A stretch of 64,000 nt of DNA from CAVXXD01 sp963765625. Lineage in GTDB: Bacteria > Actinomycetota > Geothermincolia > Geothermincolales > Geothermincolaceae. The DNA lies in contig CAVXXD010000015.1 in the NCBI GenBank assembly GCA_963765625.1, positions 124,001-188,000 of the forward strand, given 5' to 3'. The notes below the pieces were generated by a model, which had not been told where the DNA came from, ran no database searches, and saw only the letters and a list, made by a program, of their open reading frames with translations. A program made the position numbers and the translations under genes. Shown in pieces: positions 16,647 through 25,046 of this stretch (position 1 is its first letter; each line of letters opens with the position of its first letter).

Positions 16647-17984
16647 TTACAGGTCGGTATAAAGGGTGATGTTCTCGAGGGGCAACGGTTCGATCTCCAG
16701 GCCATGCGAGCTGCGAAGCTCCAGGCGTACCTCCCTGTTCCGGTCGTTCGTGCAGGGCATGAAGAACCTCCCCTCGCCGTGTCGCGTGTTGCGCGAGGTA
16801 TCCCGACAGCTCATATTGTGCACCCCCAGCACTGATCCACCGTCTTCCGAGGCACAAGTGCAGGCCAGTGCACGGTGCAGGTCTTTGCGGTCTCCGCCGG
16901 CTCCCGCCATCTTCAGGGATATTCCAGCACGATGCACGCCTGCCGGCATTTCTATCGGATCGGACCTCCATAAGCCTTCTTCCACCTGTTCCCATTTCCA
17001 CTTACCGCTGATTATCCTGGGGCCGTCGACAACGGGGTTCTCAACCTTCTGTAGGACATAGCAGTTCCAGACGGCATCGCGTGCACAGGATATTTCTTTA
17101 TTTACCCTCTGTTCGAGATCGCCCCTCCTGATAAGGCCGTGCCTGGTAAATATCTCCGTCCACCAGTCGAAAGACGCAACGATGATGTGGCCATGTATGG
17201 GCGCACCCTGAACGTCCAGCAAGAGGTGCTCGAACGGGGCCATATCGATATCTCCCTCTTCGTACAGGGGCAGGTAGTCCTGGGGTATCTTGCCGCTGGC
17301 CACACCGTCTGGGCCATAGCGGTTGACGCCGATGGAAGGTATCGTCGCCAGTATCCAGCCGTTACATATACGGCGGGCTTCACTTATAGAGCGCTCGATG
17401 TCATAGGGGGGGATGTGTTCAAGCGTCTCCATCAGCAGCACCAGGTCGAAATGACCGTCGGGAAAGCCCGTTCTCTGGCAACCGCTGACCTTGATGAAAG
17501 GAGCGACGTCCCCCGGTGCCGTTGCTATGGCATACTCACTGATGTCTATACCCCAGGCGTCGATGCCTTCCTCTCTCAGGGCCCGCACCTGGAAGCCACG
17601 GGCACAACCAATGTCCAGGGCCCTCTCCGGGTTGAAAAGCTCTTTCAGCAGGCGGGCCAGATCCCGGAAATCCTGCAGGTCGGAATAGGCGACGGCATAG
17701 CCGCTCTCCAGGTTGGGGTCTTTTTCCGTGTCGAAATAGTTCGCCCCATAGAATGCCGGCGACTGGAGCATCCTGTATATAGCCCGCTTAGGAAGAACTT
17801 TGTAGAGGAATTTTTTCAGCCTGGGCGAGCTCATGGCCACACCTGCCCGATAACGGGCCAGTTTCAGCGCTTTCCAAAGCCAGGTTTCGCCTATAAGGTT
17901 TTTGACGTGCTGTTTTGTGACAACGCGTTTAAAAACGTCATGTTTAATAACACCATGTTTAATAACATCCTGTTTCTTTTTCAT
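16647..17984 (-). CDS. class I SAM-dependent methyltransferase with long C-terminal extension
   Basis: A 445-residue cytoplasmic protein. Residues about 120-250 form a Rossmann methyltransferase fold: ALDIGCARGFQVRALREEG (motif I), GIDISEYAI (acidic residue after beta 2), and FDLVLLMETLEHIPP (motif IV-like). Beyond about residue 330 lies a mostly beta extension without recognisable motifs, perhaps a carbohydrate-binding or substrate domain. The first 25 residues are an odd lysine- and histidine-rich stretch made by a 15-base tandem repeat, so the real start may lie further in. The substrate is unknown; it resembles methyltransferases found near polysaccharide genes, but nothing here confirms that. 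Confidence 0.7.
   Translation of the reverse strand: MKKKQDVIKHGVIKHDVFKRVVTKQHVKNLIGETWLWKALKLARYRAGVAMSSPRLKKFLYKVLPKRAIYRMLQSPAFYGANYFDTEKDPNLESGYAVAYSDLQDFRDLARLLKELFNPERALDIGCARGFQVRALREEGIDAWGIDISEYAIATAPGDVAPFIKVSGCQRTGFPDGHFDLVLLMETLEHIPPYDIERSISEARRICNGWILATIPSIGVNRYGPDGVASGKIPQDYLPLYEEGDIDMAPFEHLLLDVQGAPIHGHIIVASFDWWTEIFTRHGLIRRGDLEQRVNKEISCARDAVWNCYVLQKVENPVVDGPRIISGKWKWEQVEEGLWRSDPIEMPAGVHRAGISLKMAGAGGDRKDLHRALACTCASEDGGSVLGVHNMSCRDTSRNTRHGEGRFFMPCTNDRNREVRLELRSSHGLEIEPLPLENITLYTDL
17939..17968. repeat. 15-base tandem repeat in the methyltransferase start region
   Basis: Two adjacent copies, CATGTTTAATAACAC and CATGTTTAATAACAT, differ at one position. On the minus strand they encode two VIKHx pentapeptides at the N-terminus of the methyltransferase. 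The stretch is AT-rich compared with its surroundings. Confidence 0.8.
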
Positions 17985-18000
17985 ACTCTATTATTCGGCC

Positions 18001-18029
18001 TTTAACATAAAACACCTTGCGGTTATAAT
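18001..18029 (+). promoter_or_regulatory. promoter of the EF-G-like gene
   Basis: A perfect TATAAT at 18024-18029 with a weak TTTAAC 17 bases upstream. Transcription would begin near 18036, about 26 bases before the start codon, leaving just room for the GGAGGT ribosome site at 18051. Confidence 0.5.
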
Positions 18030-18061
18030 GACTTAGTTAAATTTTTTTTTGGAGGTAAAAC

Positions 18062-20143
18062 ATGGAGAAGTTCGCAATGGATTCCATCCGCAATGTTGCT
18101 CTTTTCGGGCACGGCGGATCAGGCAAGACATCCCTTTCCGAGGCTATGCTCTTTGATGCCGGCGTCACCACCCGCATAGGGAAGGTGGACGACGCCAATA
18201 CCGTGAGTGACTTCGACCCGGACGAGCAGAAGAAGAAGATCTCCGTAAGCACCTCCCTTCTTCCTTTCGAATGGAATAAACACAAGATAAACCTGCTGGA
18301 CGTGCCGGGCTTCCCGGACTTCATCGGGGAGACCATACAGGCTTTGCGGGTGGCCGACGGTGCCATTTTCGTGATCTCGGCCGTGTCCGGCGTGGAGGTC
18401 CAGGCCGAGTTGGTCTGGCGCATGGCCGACGAGCTCAATGTCCCTCGCCTGGTCTATATAAACAAAATGGATCGTGAGAACGCCAACTTCCAGAACTGCC
18501 TCGACGAACTGACCCAGATTTTCGGGACCCGCATCTTTCCCCTGCAACTCCCCATTGGCGAAGAGCACGATTTCCGCGGTGTTGTAGACCTCACCAAGAA
18601 CAAGGCTATCGTCTATTCGGGTGATAAGTTCACCGAGGAAGACCCGCCCGCGGACATGGAAGACCTCATCGCTGAAGCGCGTGAAAGGATGATGGAGGGG
18701 GCGGCCGAATCCTCCGACGACCTGATGGAGCGCTACCTCAATGAAGAAGACATCTCGTCCGAGGAAGTCTATTCAGCCCTCCTTTCTGGCATCTCTCACG
18801 GAACCATAGTCCCCGTCCTCTGTGGGTCCGCCACTCACAACATCGCCGTGCAGCCGCTGATGGACGCCATCGTCAACGGTCTTCCCTCCCCCTCTATCAA
18901 AACGGAGGTCAAGGGGACCAGGCCCGGTAGCGACGAGGAACTCACTCTCAAGTGCGACGAAAAGTCACCTCTATCCGCGTTGGTGTTCAAGACCATATCC
19001 GACCCCTACGTGGGCAAGCTCACCTATTTCCGGGTGTTCTCCGGTTCCATCAAGGCCGACAACCCGATGTTTAACTCCACCAAAGACAAAGAGGAACGCG
19101 TTGGCCAGATATTCGTCATCCGCGGCAAGACCCAGATTGCGGTAAAAGAGATCCCGGCCGGCGATATCGGTGCTGTCCCGAAGCTGTCGGAAACGGCCAC
19201 CGGAGATACCTTGTGCGACAAGCCCAACCCCGTCCTGCTTCCGGGAATAGAGTTCCCCGACCCCATCATGTCCCTGGCGGTGGAGCCCAAGTCCAAGGGC
19301 GACGAGGACAAGCTCTCTACTGCCCTGGCCAGACTGGCCGAGGAGGACCCGACTTTCAGCTCCCGCCGGGATGCCGAGGTCAAACAAACGATTATCTCCG
19401 GCATGGGTGAAGCCCATCTGGAGATCGCCATGGAGCGTATGGCCCGCAAATTCGGGGTGGAGGTCAACTCCTTCCTTCCCCGCGTTCCCTACAAGGAGAG
19501 CGTCAAACGCTCCAACAAGGCTGAAGGTAAACACAAGAAACAGACCGGCGGTCACGGCCAGTTCGGAATCGCCTGGGTTGAGGTTGCACCGCAGGAACGC
19601 GGTTCAGGGTTCGAGTTCGTCGACAAGATCGTCGGCGGCGCTATCCCCCGCCAATTCATCCCTTCGGTCGAAAAGGGTGTTCGCAAGGCCATGGAAGATG
19701 GCTTCCTGGCCGGCTATCCCATCGTCGACTTGAGCGTCACGCTCTACGACGGCAAGTTCCATCCGGTCGACTCCTCGGACATGTCCTTCCAGATCGCCGG
19801 GTCTCTGGCCCTTAGGGCTGCCATGGAAGGCGCCGAACCTTACCTGCTGGAGCCGATCATGGACGTGGAGATCCGCGTGCCCGAGGCCTATATGGGGGAC
19901 GTCATGGGCGACCTTACCTCCAAGCGCGGCAAGCCCCTGGGTATGGAGCAGGACGGCAGCCTGCAGTTGATCAAAGCTCAGGTGCCGCTGTCGGAGATGT
20001 TCCGGTACTCCATCGACCTGCGCTCCATCACCGGCGGGCGTGGCACCTTCAAGATGTCCTTCTCGCATTACGAGGAAGTGCCGGCTCATGCCGCCCAGAA
20101 GGTCATCGAGCAAGCCAAAGCCGATAAGGAACACGAAAAGTAG
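18062..20143 (+). CDS. elongation factor G-like translational GTPase (EF-G paralogue)
   Basis: A 693-residue GTPase with the complete EF-G domain order: G domain (GHGGSGKTSLSEAM as G1, DVPGFPDF as G3, NKMDRENANF as G4), domain II near 310-390, domain III near 400-480 (EEDPTFSSRRDAEVKQTIISG), domain IV near 490-600, and domain V with RGKPLGME and SLQLIKAQVPLSEMFRYSIDL. It stands alone behind its own promoter, not in a str operon with rpsL, rpsG and tufA, and the G1 loop differs from canonical AHIDAGKTT. This marks it as the EF-G-like/EF-G2 class, whose members may be non-essential or have roles in recycling or stress. The precise role is not deducible. Confidence 0.85.
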   Translation: MEKFAMDSIRNVALFGHGGSGKTSLSEAMLFDAGVTTRIGKVDDANTVSDFDPDEQKKKISVSTSLLPFEWNKHKINLLDVPGFPDFIGETIQALRVADGAIFVISAVSGVEVQAELVWRMADELNVPRLVYINKMDRENANFQNCLDELTQIFGTRIFPLQLPIGEEHDFRGVVDLTKNKAIVYSGDKFTEEDPPADMEDLIAEARERMMEGAAESSDDLMERYLNEEDISSEEVYSALLSGISHGTIVPVLCGSATHNIAVQPLMDAIVNGLPSPSIKTEVKGTRPGSDEELTLKCDEKSPLSALVFKTISDPYVGKLTYFRVFSGSIKADNPMFNSTKDKEERVGQIFVIRGKTQIAVKEIPAGDIGAVPKLSETATGDTLCDKPNPVLLPGIEFPDPIMSLAVEPKSKGDEDKLSTALARLAEEDPTFSSRRDAEVKQTIISGMGEAHLEIAMERMARKFGVEVNSFLPRVPYKESVKRSNKAEGKHKKQTGGHGQFGIAWVEVAPQERGSGFEFVDKIVGGAIPRQFIPSVEKGVRKAMEDGFLAGYPIVDLSVTLYDGKFHPVDSSDMSFQIAGSLALRAAMEGAEPYLLEPIMDVEIRVPEAYMGDVMGDLTSKRGKPLGMEQDGSLQLIKAQVPLSEMFRYSIDLRSITGGRGTFKMSFSHYEEVPAHAAQKVIEQAKADKEHEK

Positions 20144-20165
20144 AACGGGTAGGGAAGGTCTTGTT

Positions 20166-20651
20166 TTAAAGATTCTTCTTCAGCCTGGCGTAGGTCTGCT
20201 CGATGGTCTCCGGCATAACCTTGGTCTCACCGATCACCGGCATGAAGTTAGTGTCACCCACCCATCGAGGCACGACATGCATATGCATGTGGGCGTCAAA
20301 GCCGGCACCCGCCGCCTTGCCCAGGTTGATGCCGAGGTTCATCCCCTCAGGGCTCATGGCCTGCTTGATAGCCTTCACGCACCTGGTCGTAAGGTCCATC
20401 AGTTCCACGGCTTCCTCCGACTCCAGGTCTTCCAGTGAGGCGACATGCCGATAGGGAGCCACCATCAGGTGCCCGGTATTGTAAGGATAGAGGTTCATCA
20501 ACGCGAAACAGCGCCTGCCGCGTTCCAGGATTAGTTCCTTTTCGTCATCGCCCAAAGGGGGCTTCTCGCAGAAGATGCATGGCTGTTCGCGCTTGTCGGT
20601 GTTGACGTTATCTATGTACTTCATGCGCCAGGGGCTCCAGAGGCGGCGCAT
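20166..20651 (-). CDS. HIT family hydrolase (Ap4A-type)
   Basis: Nucleotide-binding hydrolase or transferase of the histidine-triad superfamily, 161 residues. The triad is AHMHMHVVPRW near residue 119; FCEKPPLGDDEKELILERG is a usual N-terminal element, and the Cys there with His may bind zinc. Proteins of this length in actinobacteria and clostridia cleave or phosphorolyse diadenosine polyphosphates. It is encoded six bases after thrS on the same strand, a spacing that suggests co-transcription and possibly clearance of Ap4A made by the synthetase; that link is inference. Confidence 0.87.
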   Translation of the reverse strand: MRRLWSPWRMKYIDNVNTDKREQPCIFCEKPPLGDDEKELILERGRRCFALMNLYPYNTGHLMVAPYRHVASLEDLESEEAVELMDLTTRCVKAIKQAMSPEGMNLGINLGKAAGAGFDAHMHMHVVPRWVGDTNFMPVIGETKVMPETIEQTYARLKKNL

Positions 20652-20656
20652 GCCTC

Positions 20657-22405
20657 TTAGAATCCCTCACTGTTGTCACGGGCCGCGGCCTTTTCGGCCA
20701 GACGGTCCTTGAACCGCGAGAGGGCCACGCCACGCAGGTCCTCTCCCGCACGCGTCCTGACCGAGAGCACTTCGGCCTCGACTTCCTTGTCGCCGACTAT
20801 GGCCATGAAAGGTACCTTCTGCATCTGGGCGCGGCGGATCTTGGCATTGAGGGTCTGCTTCTCGTCGTCGACCTCTACTCGGAGGCCCCTCTCCTCGCAG
20901 GCCCGCCTGACAATGTGGGCATACTCCGCGTGACGATCGGCAATGGGTATTACCACCGCCTGGACCGGCGCCAGCCAGAGCGGGAAAGCCCCGCCGTAGT
21001 GTTCGATGAGCACACCGAGAAACCGTTCGATACCGGCCAGGACCACGCGGTGGATCATCACCGGACGGTGGGGCTGATTGTCCTGTCCCGCATAGGTTAT
21101 GTCGAAACGTTCGGGCAGGTTGAAGTCGGCCTGGATGGTGGGCCCCTGCCACAGCCGGCCTATGGCGTCCTTGAGCTTGACGTCTATCTTGGGACCGTAG
21201 AACACCCCTTCACCGGGGTCGATGCGAAACTCTATCCCGTGATCTTCCATGGCCATGCGCAACGCCAGGGTCGCCTTTTCCCATATCTCGTCGGAACCGA
21301 CCGATTTCTCTGGACGCGTGCTCAGGTTGACCTCGAACTCCTCGAACCCGAAGGACCGGAGAGAATCGAGGGCGAATTCCAGGGCCTGGAATACCTCCTC
21401 CTGTAGCTGCTCCTCGGTGCAGAAGATATGGGCATCGTCCTGGGTGAAACCCCTCACCCGCATCAGCCCGTGCAGCACGCCGGACCTCTCGTAACGATAA
21501 ACCGTTCCAAGCTCGAAGTATTTCAGGGGCATGTCGCGGTAGCTTCGCGGCTGAGTCTTATAGATAAGAAGGTGGCCGGGGCAGTTCATTGGTTTGACCA
21601 CATACTCCGAGTCGTCCTTCTCGAAGGTGTACATGTTCTCCCGGTAATAACCGAGGTGACCTGAGACATGCCACAACTCACCTTTATACAGGTGGGGCGT
21701 AACCACCTTCAGGTAACCCCGCTTGCGGTGCTCCTCATTGAGGAAGTCCTCGATGACGCCGCGCAGCACGGCTCCCTTGGGATGGTAGAAGACTACGCCA
21801 GGTCCAGCCTCGTCGTGGAACGAGAAGAGGTCCAGTTCCTTCCCGAGCCTGCGGTGGTCCCTCCTCTCGGCTTCCTCCTTCAAGAAGATGAAGTTATCGA
21901 GCTCTGCCGAATCCGGGAAAGAGATGCCGTAGATGCGCTGGAGCATGGGGCCCTTCTCGTTGCCCCGCCAGTACGCGCCGGCCAGGCTGAGCAGCTTTAC
22001 CACCTTGACTTCGCCGGTGCTGCCTAGATGAGGACCGCGGCAGAGGTCCATGAACTCGCCCTGCCGGTAGAGGGTCACTATAGCGTCTTCGATGCCCTCG
22101 AGTAGTTCCACCTTATAGGGCTGGTCTGCCTCGCGGTACATCTCCATGGCCTCTTCCCTGGGCATCTCCAGTCGGATCAGGTCCAGGTCACGCCCTGCGA
22201 TCTCACGCATGCGCTCTTCGATGGCGGGAAGGTCCTCCGGGACGAGACGCCGCGGAGCCTCTATGTCGTAATAGAAACCCTCCTTGATGGCAGGCCCGAT
22301 GGCCAGGCGGGTTCCGGGAAAAAGCTCGGTGACGGCATGCGCCATTAGATGCGAGGTTGTGTGCCAGTATATCTCCCTGGCTTCTTCCTGTGTCGGAGCA
22401 CCCAT
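20657..22405 (-). CDS. thrS: threonyl-tRNA synthetase without TGS domain
   Basis: Charges tRNA-Thr. The editing domain comes first (HTTSHLMAHAV contains the HxxxH zinc-like motif; later residues FMDLCRGPHLGSTGE complete the site), followed by the class II catalytic core (VVKPMNCPGHLLIYK, ELGTVYRYERSGVLHGLMRV, with zinc ligands Cys and His) and the C-terminal anticodon domain ending near YAHIVRRACEERG. The family norm is about 640 residues with an N-terminal TGS domain; here it is absent and the protein has about 582. I favour the ATG at 22405, preceded by AGGAG seven bases upstream; an ATG at 22420 overlapping the previous stop by ATGA is the alternative. Confidence 0.93.
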   Translation of the reverse strand: MGAPTQEEAREIYWHTTSHLMAHAVTELFPGTRLAIGPAIKEGFYYDIEAPRRLVPEDLPAIEERMREIAGRDLDLIRLEMPREEAMEMYREADQPYKVELLEGIEDAIVTLYRQGEFMDLCRGPHLGSTGEVKVVKLLSLAGAYWRGNEKGPMLQRIYGISFPDSAELDNFIFLKEEAERRDHRRLGKELDLFSFHDEAGPGVVFYHPKGAVLRGVIEDFLNEEHRKRGYLKVVTPHLYKGELWHVSGHLGYYRENMYTFEKDDSEYVVKPMNCPGHLLIYKTQPRSYRDMPLKYFELGTVYRYERSGVLHGLMRVRGFTQDDAHIFCTEEQLQEEVFQALEFALDSLRSFGFEEFEVNLSTRPEKSVGSDEIWEKATLALRMAMEDHGIEFRIDPGEGVFYGPKIDVKLKDAIGRLWQGPTIQADFNLPERFDITYAGQDNQPHRPVMIHRVVLAGIERFLGVLIEHYGGAFPLWLAPVQAVVIPIADRHAEYAHIVRRACEERGLRVEVDDEKQTLNAKIRRAQMQKVPFMAIVGDKEVEAEVLSVRTRAGEDLRGVALSRFKDRLAEKAAARDNSEGF

Positions 22406-22416
22406 GGCCTCGCTCC

Positions 22417-23001
22417 TCATTGTGCTGTTTCCAGCAACAGCGTGACCGCCAGGTCGTCGGGGTGAACGAGTTGTTCCTCAGTCGCCAGGAACGTTCTTAC
22501 CAGAAGGTCCCGGTTGTTCTTCCGCATTTCCTCTCCCAGCAGCGTTATCAGCTTTATGGCGTAGGTTATGGCGTTTCGTCCCCGTGCCTCCACCCGGGGG
22601 CAGTTGCCGCTGCGGAGAACCTCCTGCATCGACCGTAACGCCGCGACTCCGTCCGAGTCCGCGTTTATGACTATGGGCTCCGACTGGCTGCCCTTGATCT
22701 CCAGAACGCTGCTCTGCTGTTTCTCCTGCAGTAGCTCAGCCGCACGCTCATCGGTTATTATCAGGCCCTCCCGATCTTCGAAGATGAAGCCGCATTTTAT
22801 GCACCACATAGCGGAGATGGGAGAGACGTCCTCACAGTTGGGGCAGAGGATTTTAGCCTCTTTGTGCTTTTCGGCGATCTCGGCGTATATGTCGTCGTTA
22901 TTAAGGCCGATGGAATGGCCCGTGAACTTGCAGTAACAGAGGGTGCAGAATTCGGCCCCATCGGGATTTTCCGCTTTGCATTTAGGGCATATCATCGGCA
23001 T
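22417..23001 (-). CDS. double zinc-ribbon protein of unknown function
   Basis: A 194-residue soluble protein. Two zinc ribbons are evident: ICPKCKAENPDGAEFCTLC (residues about 4-22) and LCPNCEDVSPISAMWCIKC (about 52-70), each a pair of CxxC motifs. The rest (about 80-194) is helical and acidic with no known motif. It is encoded just upstream of thrS and downstream of the tRNA cluster, all on the same strand. A role in RNA or protein binding is possible, but I do not recognise the family. Confidence 0.75.
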   Translation of the reverse strand: MPMICPKCKAENPDGAEFCTLCYCKFTGHSIGLNNDDIYAEIAEKHKEAKILCPNCEDVSPISAMWCIKCGFIFEDREGLIITDERAAELLQEKQQSSVLEIKGSQSEPIVINADSDGVAALRSMQEVLRSGNCPRVEARGRNAITYAIKLITLLGEEMRKNNRDLLVRTFLATEEQLVHPDDLAVTLLLETAQ

Positions 23002-23014
23002 CCTCCATAAATGA

Positions 23015-23090
23015 TGGTGGGCACGACTGGACTTGAACCAGCGACCTCTTGCGTGTCGAGCAAGCGCTCTACCAACTGAGCTACGCGCCC
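23015..23090 (-). tRNA. tRNA-Val (GAC) with C at position 33
   Basis: The cloverleaf folds cleanly: acceptor GGGCGCG/CGTGCCC, anticodon stem CTTGC/GCAAG, seven-base loop TCGACAC, T arm GCTGG-TTCAAGT-CCAGT, A73 and encoded CCA. The anticodon is GAC. Position 33, nearly always U, is C here. It is third in a Gly-Cys-Val cluster. Confidence 0.9.
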
Positions 23091-23106
23091 ATCAACAATT
23101 CTTTTC

Positions 23107-23180
23107 TGGAGGCGGCGACCGGATTTGAACCGGTGATCAAGGTTTTGCAGACCTTTGCCTTACCACTTGGCCACGCCGCC
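23107..23180 (-). tRNA. tRNA-Cys (GCA)
   Basis: Acceptor GGCGGCG/CGCCGCC, anticodon loop CTGCAAA on stem AAGGT/ACCTT, discriminator U73 as expected for Cys, and encoded CCA. It is the middle gene of the Gly-Cys-Val cluster. Confidence 0.95.
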
Positions 23181-23232
23181 GTTCGCATCTTTAAAAAGGT
23201 AGATGGATCGGCCATCCATCTACCGTGCCAAC

Positions 23233-23307
23233 TGGAGCGGGTGATGGGACTTGAACCCACGGCATCCACGTTGGCAACGTGACGCTCTACCACTGAGCTA
23301 CACCCGC
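23233..23307 (-). tRNA. tRNA-Gly (GCC)
   Basis: Acceptor GCGGGTG/CACCCGC, anticodon loop TTGCCAA with normal U33, T arm GTGGG-TTCAAGT-CCCAT, U73 and encoded CCA. It is the first gene after the promoter at 23326-23354, with the transcription start about 12 bases upstream. Confidence 0.95.
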
Positions 23308-23325
23308 ACGAACTTTGACTTTGCA

Positions 23326-23354
23326 ATTTTACCCAAGTCCCACATTTAAATCAA
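23326..23354 (-). promoter_or_regulatory. promoter of the Gly-Cys-Val tRNA cluster
   Basis: Minus strand TTGATT (23349-23354) and TAAAAT (23326-23331) with 17-base spacing. It lies directly upstream of tRNA-Gly. Readthrough may also transcribe the zinc-ribbon gene and thrS. Confidence 0.62.
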
Positions 23355-23423
23355 CCTTCCATGACGGTCGGGCGCTACAAAATAACGGCGTGGCGCGGGG
23401 GGTCGGTTTTCGGGCGCGGGTTG

Positions 23424-23789
23424 CTACTTCTTAGCTTCCTTCTGCAGCACTTTGCTGACGATCATCAGGCGGCTGGCACGGTCCTTGAGGGCTTTCTTGA
23501 ACTCCTCTACGCTGCTCTCGAAATTCTTTTCCGGGACATAAGAGAAGATCGTCTCAGAGCTGTCCCTTACCTGAAGTTCCTTACTCAGTATGTTTTTATC
23601 TACCAGTTTCTCAAGATACGGCAGAACGTCCGAATCGAGGCGGCCAATGCTCATGGCGATGGACGAGGGCGACCCCACGGTAAACGGATTCTCGTAGAAG
23701 AACAGGATAAGATCCCATGTTATGAAGGAATCGAGATATTCTTCAACGAAGCTGCTGACACTCGGATCGATATTGTCGAAGTCGTACAT
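23424..23789 (-). CDS. small winged-helix-like protein next to a KaiC-like ATPase
   Basis: A 121-residue acidic protein without cysteines or membrane segments. The pattern AMSIGRLDSDVLPYLEKLVDKNILSKE (read in two parts across about residues 45-70), followed by a hydrophobic strand IFSYVPEKNF, looks like a winged helix: recognition-type helix, then hairpin. The end, FKKALKDRASRLMIVSKVLQ, is probably a coiled coil. It is encoded 32 bases after the KaiC-like gene. A similar small protein (61424-61783) accompanies a GAF protein, which suggests a recurring adaptor or regulator. I do not recognise a named family. Confidence 0.65.
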   Translation of the reverse strand: MYDFDNIDPSVSSFVEEYLDSFITWDLILFFYENPFTVGSPSSIAMSIGRLDSDVLPYLEKLVDKNILSKELQVRDSSETIFSYVPEKNFESSVEEFKKALKDRASRLMIVSKVLQKEAKK

Positions 23790-23821
23790 CTATCTCACTC
23801 TCAGATCCTGGTCCACGGCCA

Positions 23822-24589
23822 TTACTCGAAGAACTCCCTGGCCCGCTTGACACGCATCATCGCGCGCGGGCTGCCGGACAGTATGCCTTCCCTTCCTTCG
23901 AAGGGCATTTGCACCTCCACGCCACTCGCGGTTATCGCAAACTGCCTGATTTTTTTATCGTGATCGGAAGCGCGGTGTTTCAACACCAGCATCGCTTTCT
24001 GCATGGCCGAGTTTATCTCGACGTAGCGCAGCTGGATTATGGTATCCGCGATGTAGGATAGACCTGCTTCAGCAACGGTCATAGTCCCGGTGATAAAGGG
24101 GTCTTCCTGTGAAACGACGGCGGTGATGTCGCTGCGCAGCAGGCCGTTCAGAAATGTGTAGATAGTCTCGCGCAGCTTCATGGGCTCATGGGTTATGCGC
24201 TCCAGGTGGGTCATGGAGTCTACGAACACCCTCCTTACCCCCATCTCTTCCACCGCTCTGTCAAGTAGCCCGCCAGGCTGCTGTATCTCCTGCAGAAGTA
24301 CGGGAGGCGTGGTGAAGATGGTCCTGAGCTTCCCCTCTTCTTCCAGGGACCGCAGGTCGAATCCGGTGGAGAAAGCGTCCCGGTAGAGCTGGCGCGGGAA
24401 TTCTTCGAAGGTTATTATCAGTCCCGGCTCGTTGTACTGTTTTATGCCTCGTGCGATGAATTCAATGCCGATGGATGTCTTGCCGGTTCCGGGGGCCCCT
24501 TTCAGCACGGCCACTGACCCCTGCAGAAGCCCTCCGTTGAGCATCTCGTCAAGTCCCTTTATGCCTAAAGGAACACGTTGGTCCTGCAT
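23822..24589 (-). CDS. KaiC-like RecA-superfamily ATPase
   Basis: A 255-residue single KaiC domain. Walker A is KGAPGTGKTS at residues about 30-39; LIITFEEFPRQLYRDAFSTG carries the catalytic glutamates typical of KaiC; Walker B is RRVFVDSMTHLER near 118. True circadian KaiC has two domains and KaiA/KaiB partners; those are absent, so this is the widespread short signalling form. It is followed by a small winged-helix-like gene, a pairing that suggests the ATPase acts on or with a regulator. Phosphorylation or clock function cannot be claimed. Confidence 0.85.
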   Translation of the reverse strand: MQDQRVPLGIKGLDEMLNGGLLQGSVAVLKGAPGTGKTSIGIEFIARGIKQYNEPGLIITFEEFPRQLYRDAFSTGFDLRSLEEEGKLRTIFTTPPVLLQEIQQPGGLLDRAVEEMGVRRVFVDSMTHLERITHEPMKLRETIYTFLNGLLRSDITAVVSQEDPFITGTMTVAEAGLSYIADTIIQLRYVEINSAMQKAMLVLKHRASDHDKKIRQFAITASGVEVQMPFEGREGILSGSPRAMMRVKRAREFFE

Positions 24590-24745
24590 TGCCCACCTTC
24601 GATATGATTCCGGATATCACAATAAAACTCGGCCCTTGCTTGTTCCAATTATAGCAGACCTTCTAGACTGCCCGCCAAGCTTTTTGGACCGCGCACGCCA
24701 AATACTCCGCACCTATCCGGGCGGAGTCCAGGCGAACCTCGGATA

Positions 24746-24919
24746 TTAGTCCTCTATGAAGCAGTGGTGACAGAACGAGTCGTCGATGTCCCTGCATTTC
24801 CTGGAGCAATAGGCATTAAAGCCCTTTATCTCCAAATTTTTTAGATGCCTTACTTCGCGGGTCACATGCAGGTGGTCACAGAAGAAGAAGTCGTCCATGC
24901 TGAGATTTCCTGATCTCAT
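24746..24919 (-). CDS. small Cys/His-rich protein (57 residues)
   Basis: A short gene starting ATG at 24919, with GAGGGGG five bases upstream, and ending in TAA. The product contains FFFCDHLHVTREVRHLKN near the N-terminus and YCSRKCRDIDDSFCHHCFIED at the C-terminus: five cysteines and several histidines able to bind one metal ion. The strong ribosome site and a consensus-like promoter at 24981-25009 support real expression. No family is recognised. It precedes the KaiC-like gene by 156 bases on the same strand. Confidence 0.65.
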   Translation of the reverse strand: MRSGNLSMDDFFFCDHLHVTREVRHLKNLEIKGFNAYCSRKCRDIDDSFCHHCFIED

Positions 24920-24980
24920 CTTTCCCCCTCTCTATTATTATTAATTATCAATAACCTATATTAATATCATTAACATCACT

Positions 24981-25009
24981 AGTTTAATGTTATTAACAAT
25001 AATTGTCAA
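24981..25009 (-). promoter_or_regulatory. promoter of the small Cys/His-rich gene
   Basis: Minus strand TTGACA (25004-25009, perfect) and TAAACT (24981-24986) are 17 bases apart, within an AT-rich island of about 100 bases. The leader to the ATG at 24919 would be about 55 bases. Confidence 0.6.
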
Positions 25010-25046
25010 TCATTATCAGAAGGCTATTGCAGGCTGATATATGTTG

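Noticed and set aside
23015..23090. tRNA-Ser (CGA) reading of the anticodon loop
   Set aside because: Shifting the loop by one base destroys the anticodon stem, and there is no long variable arm; Val GAC is the only consistent fold.
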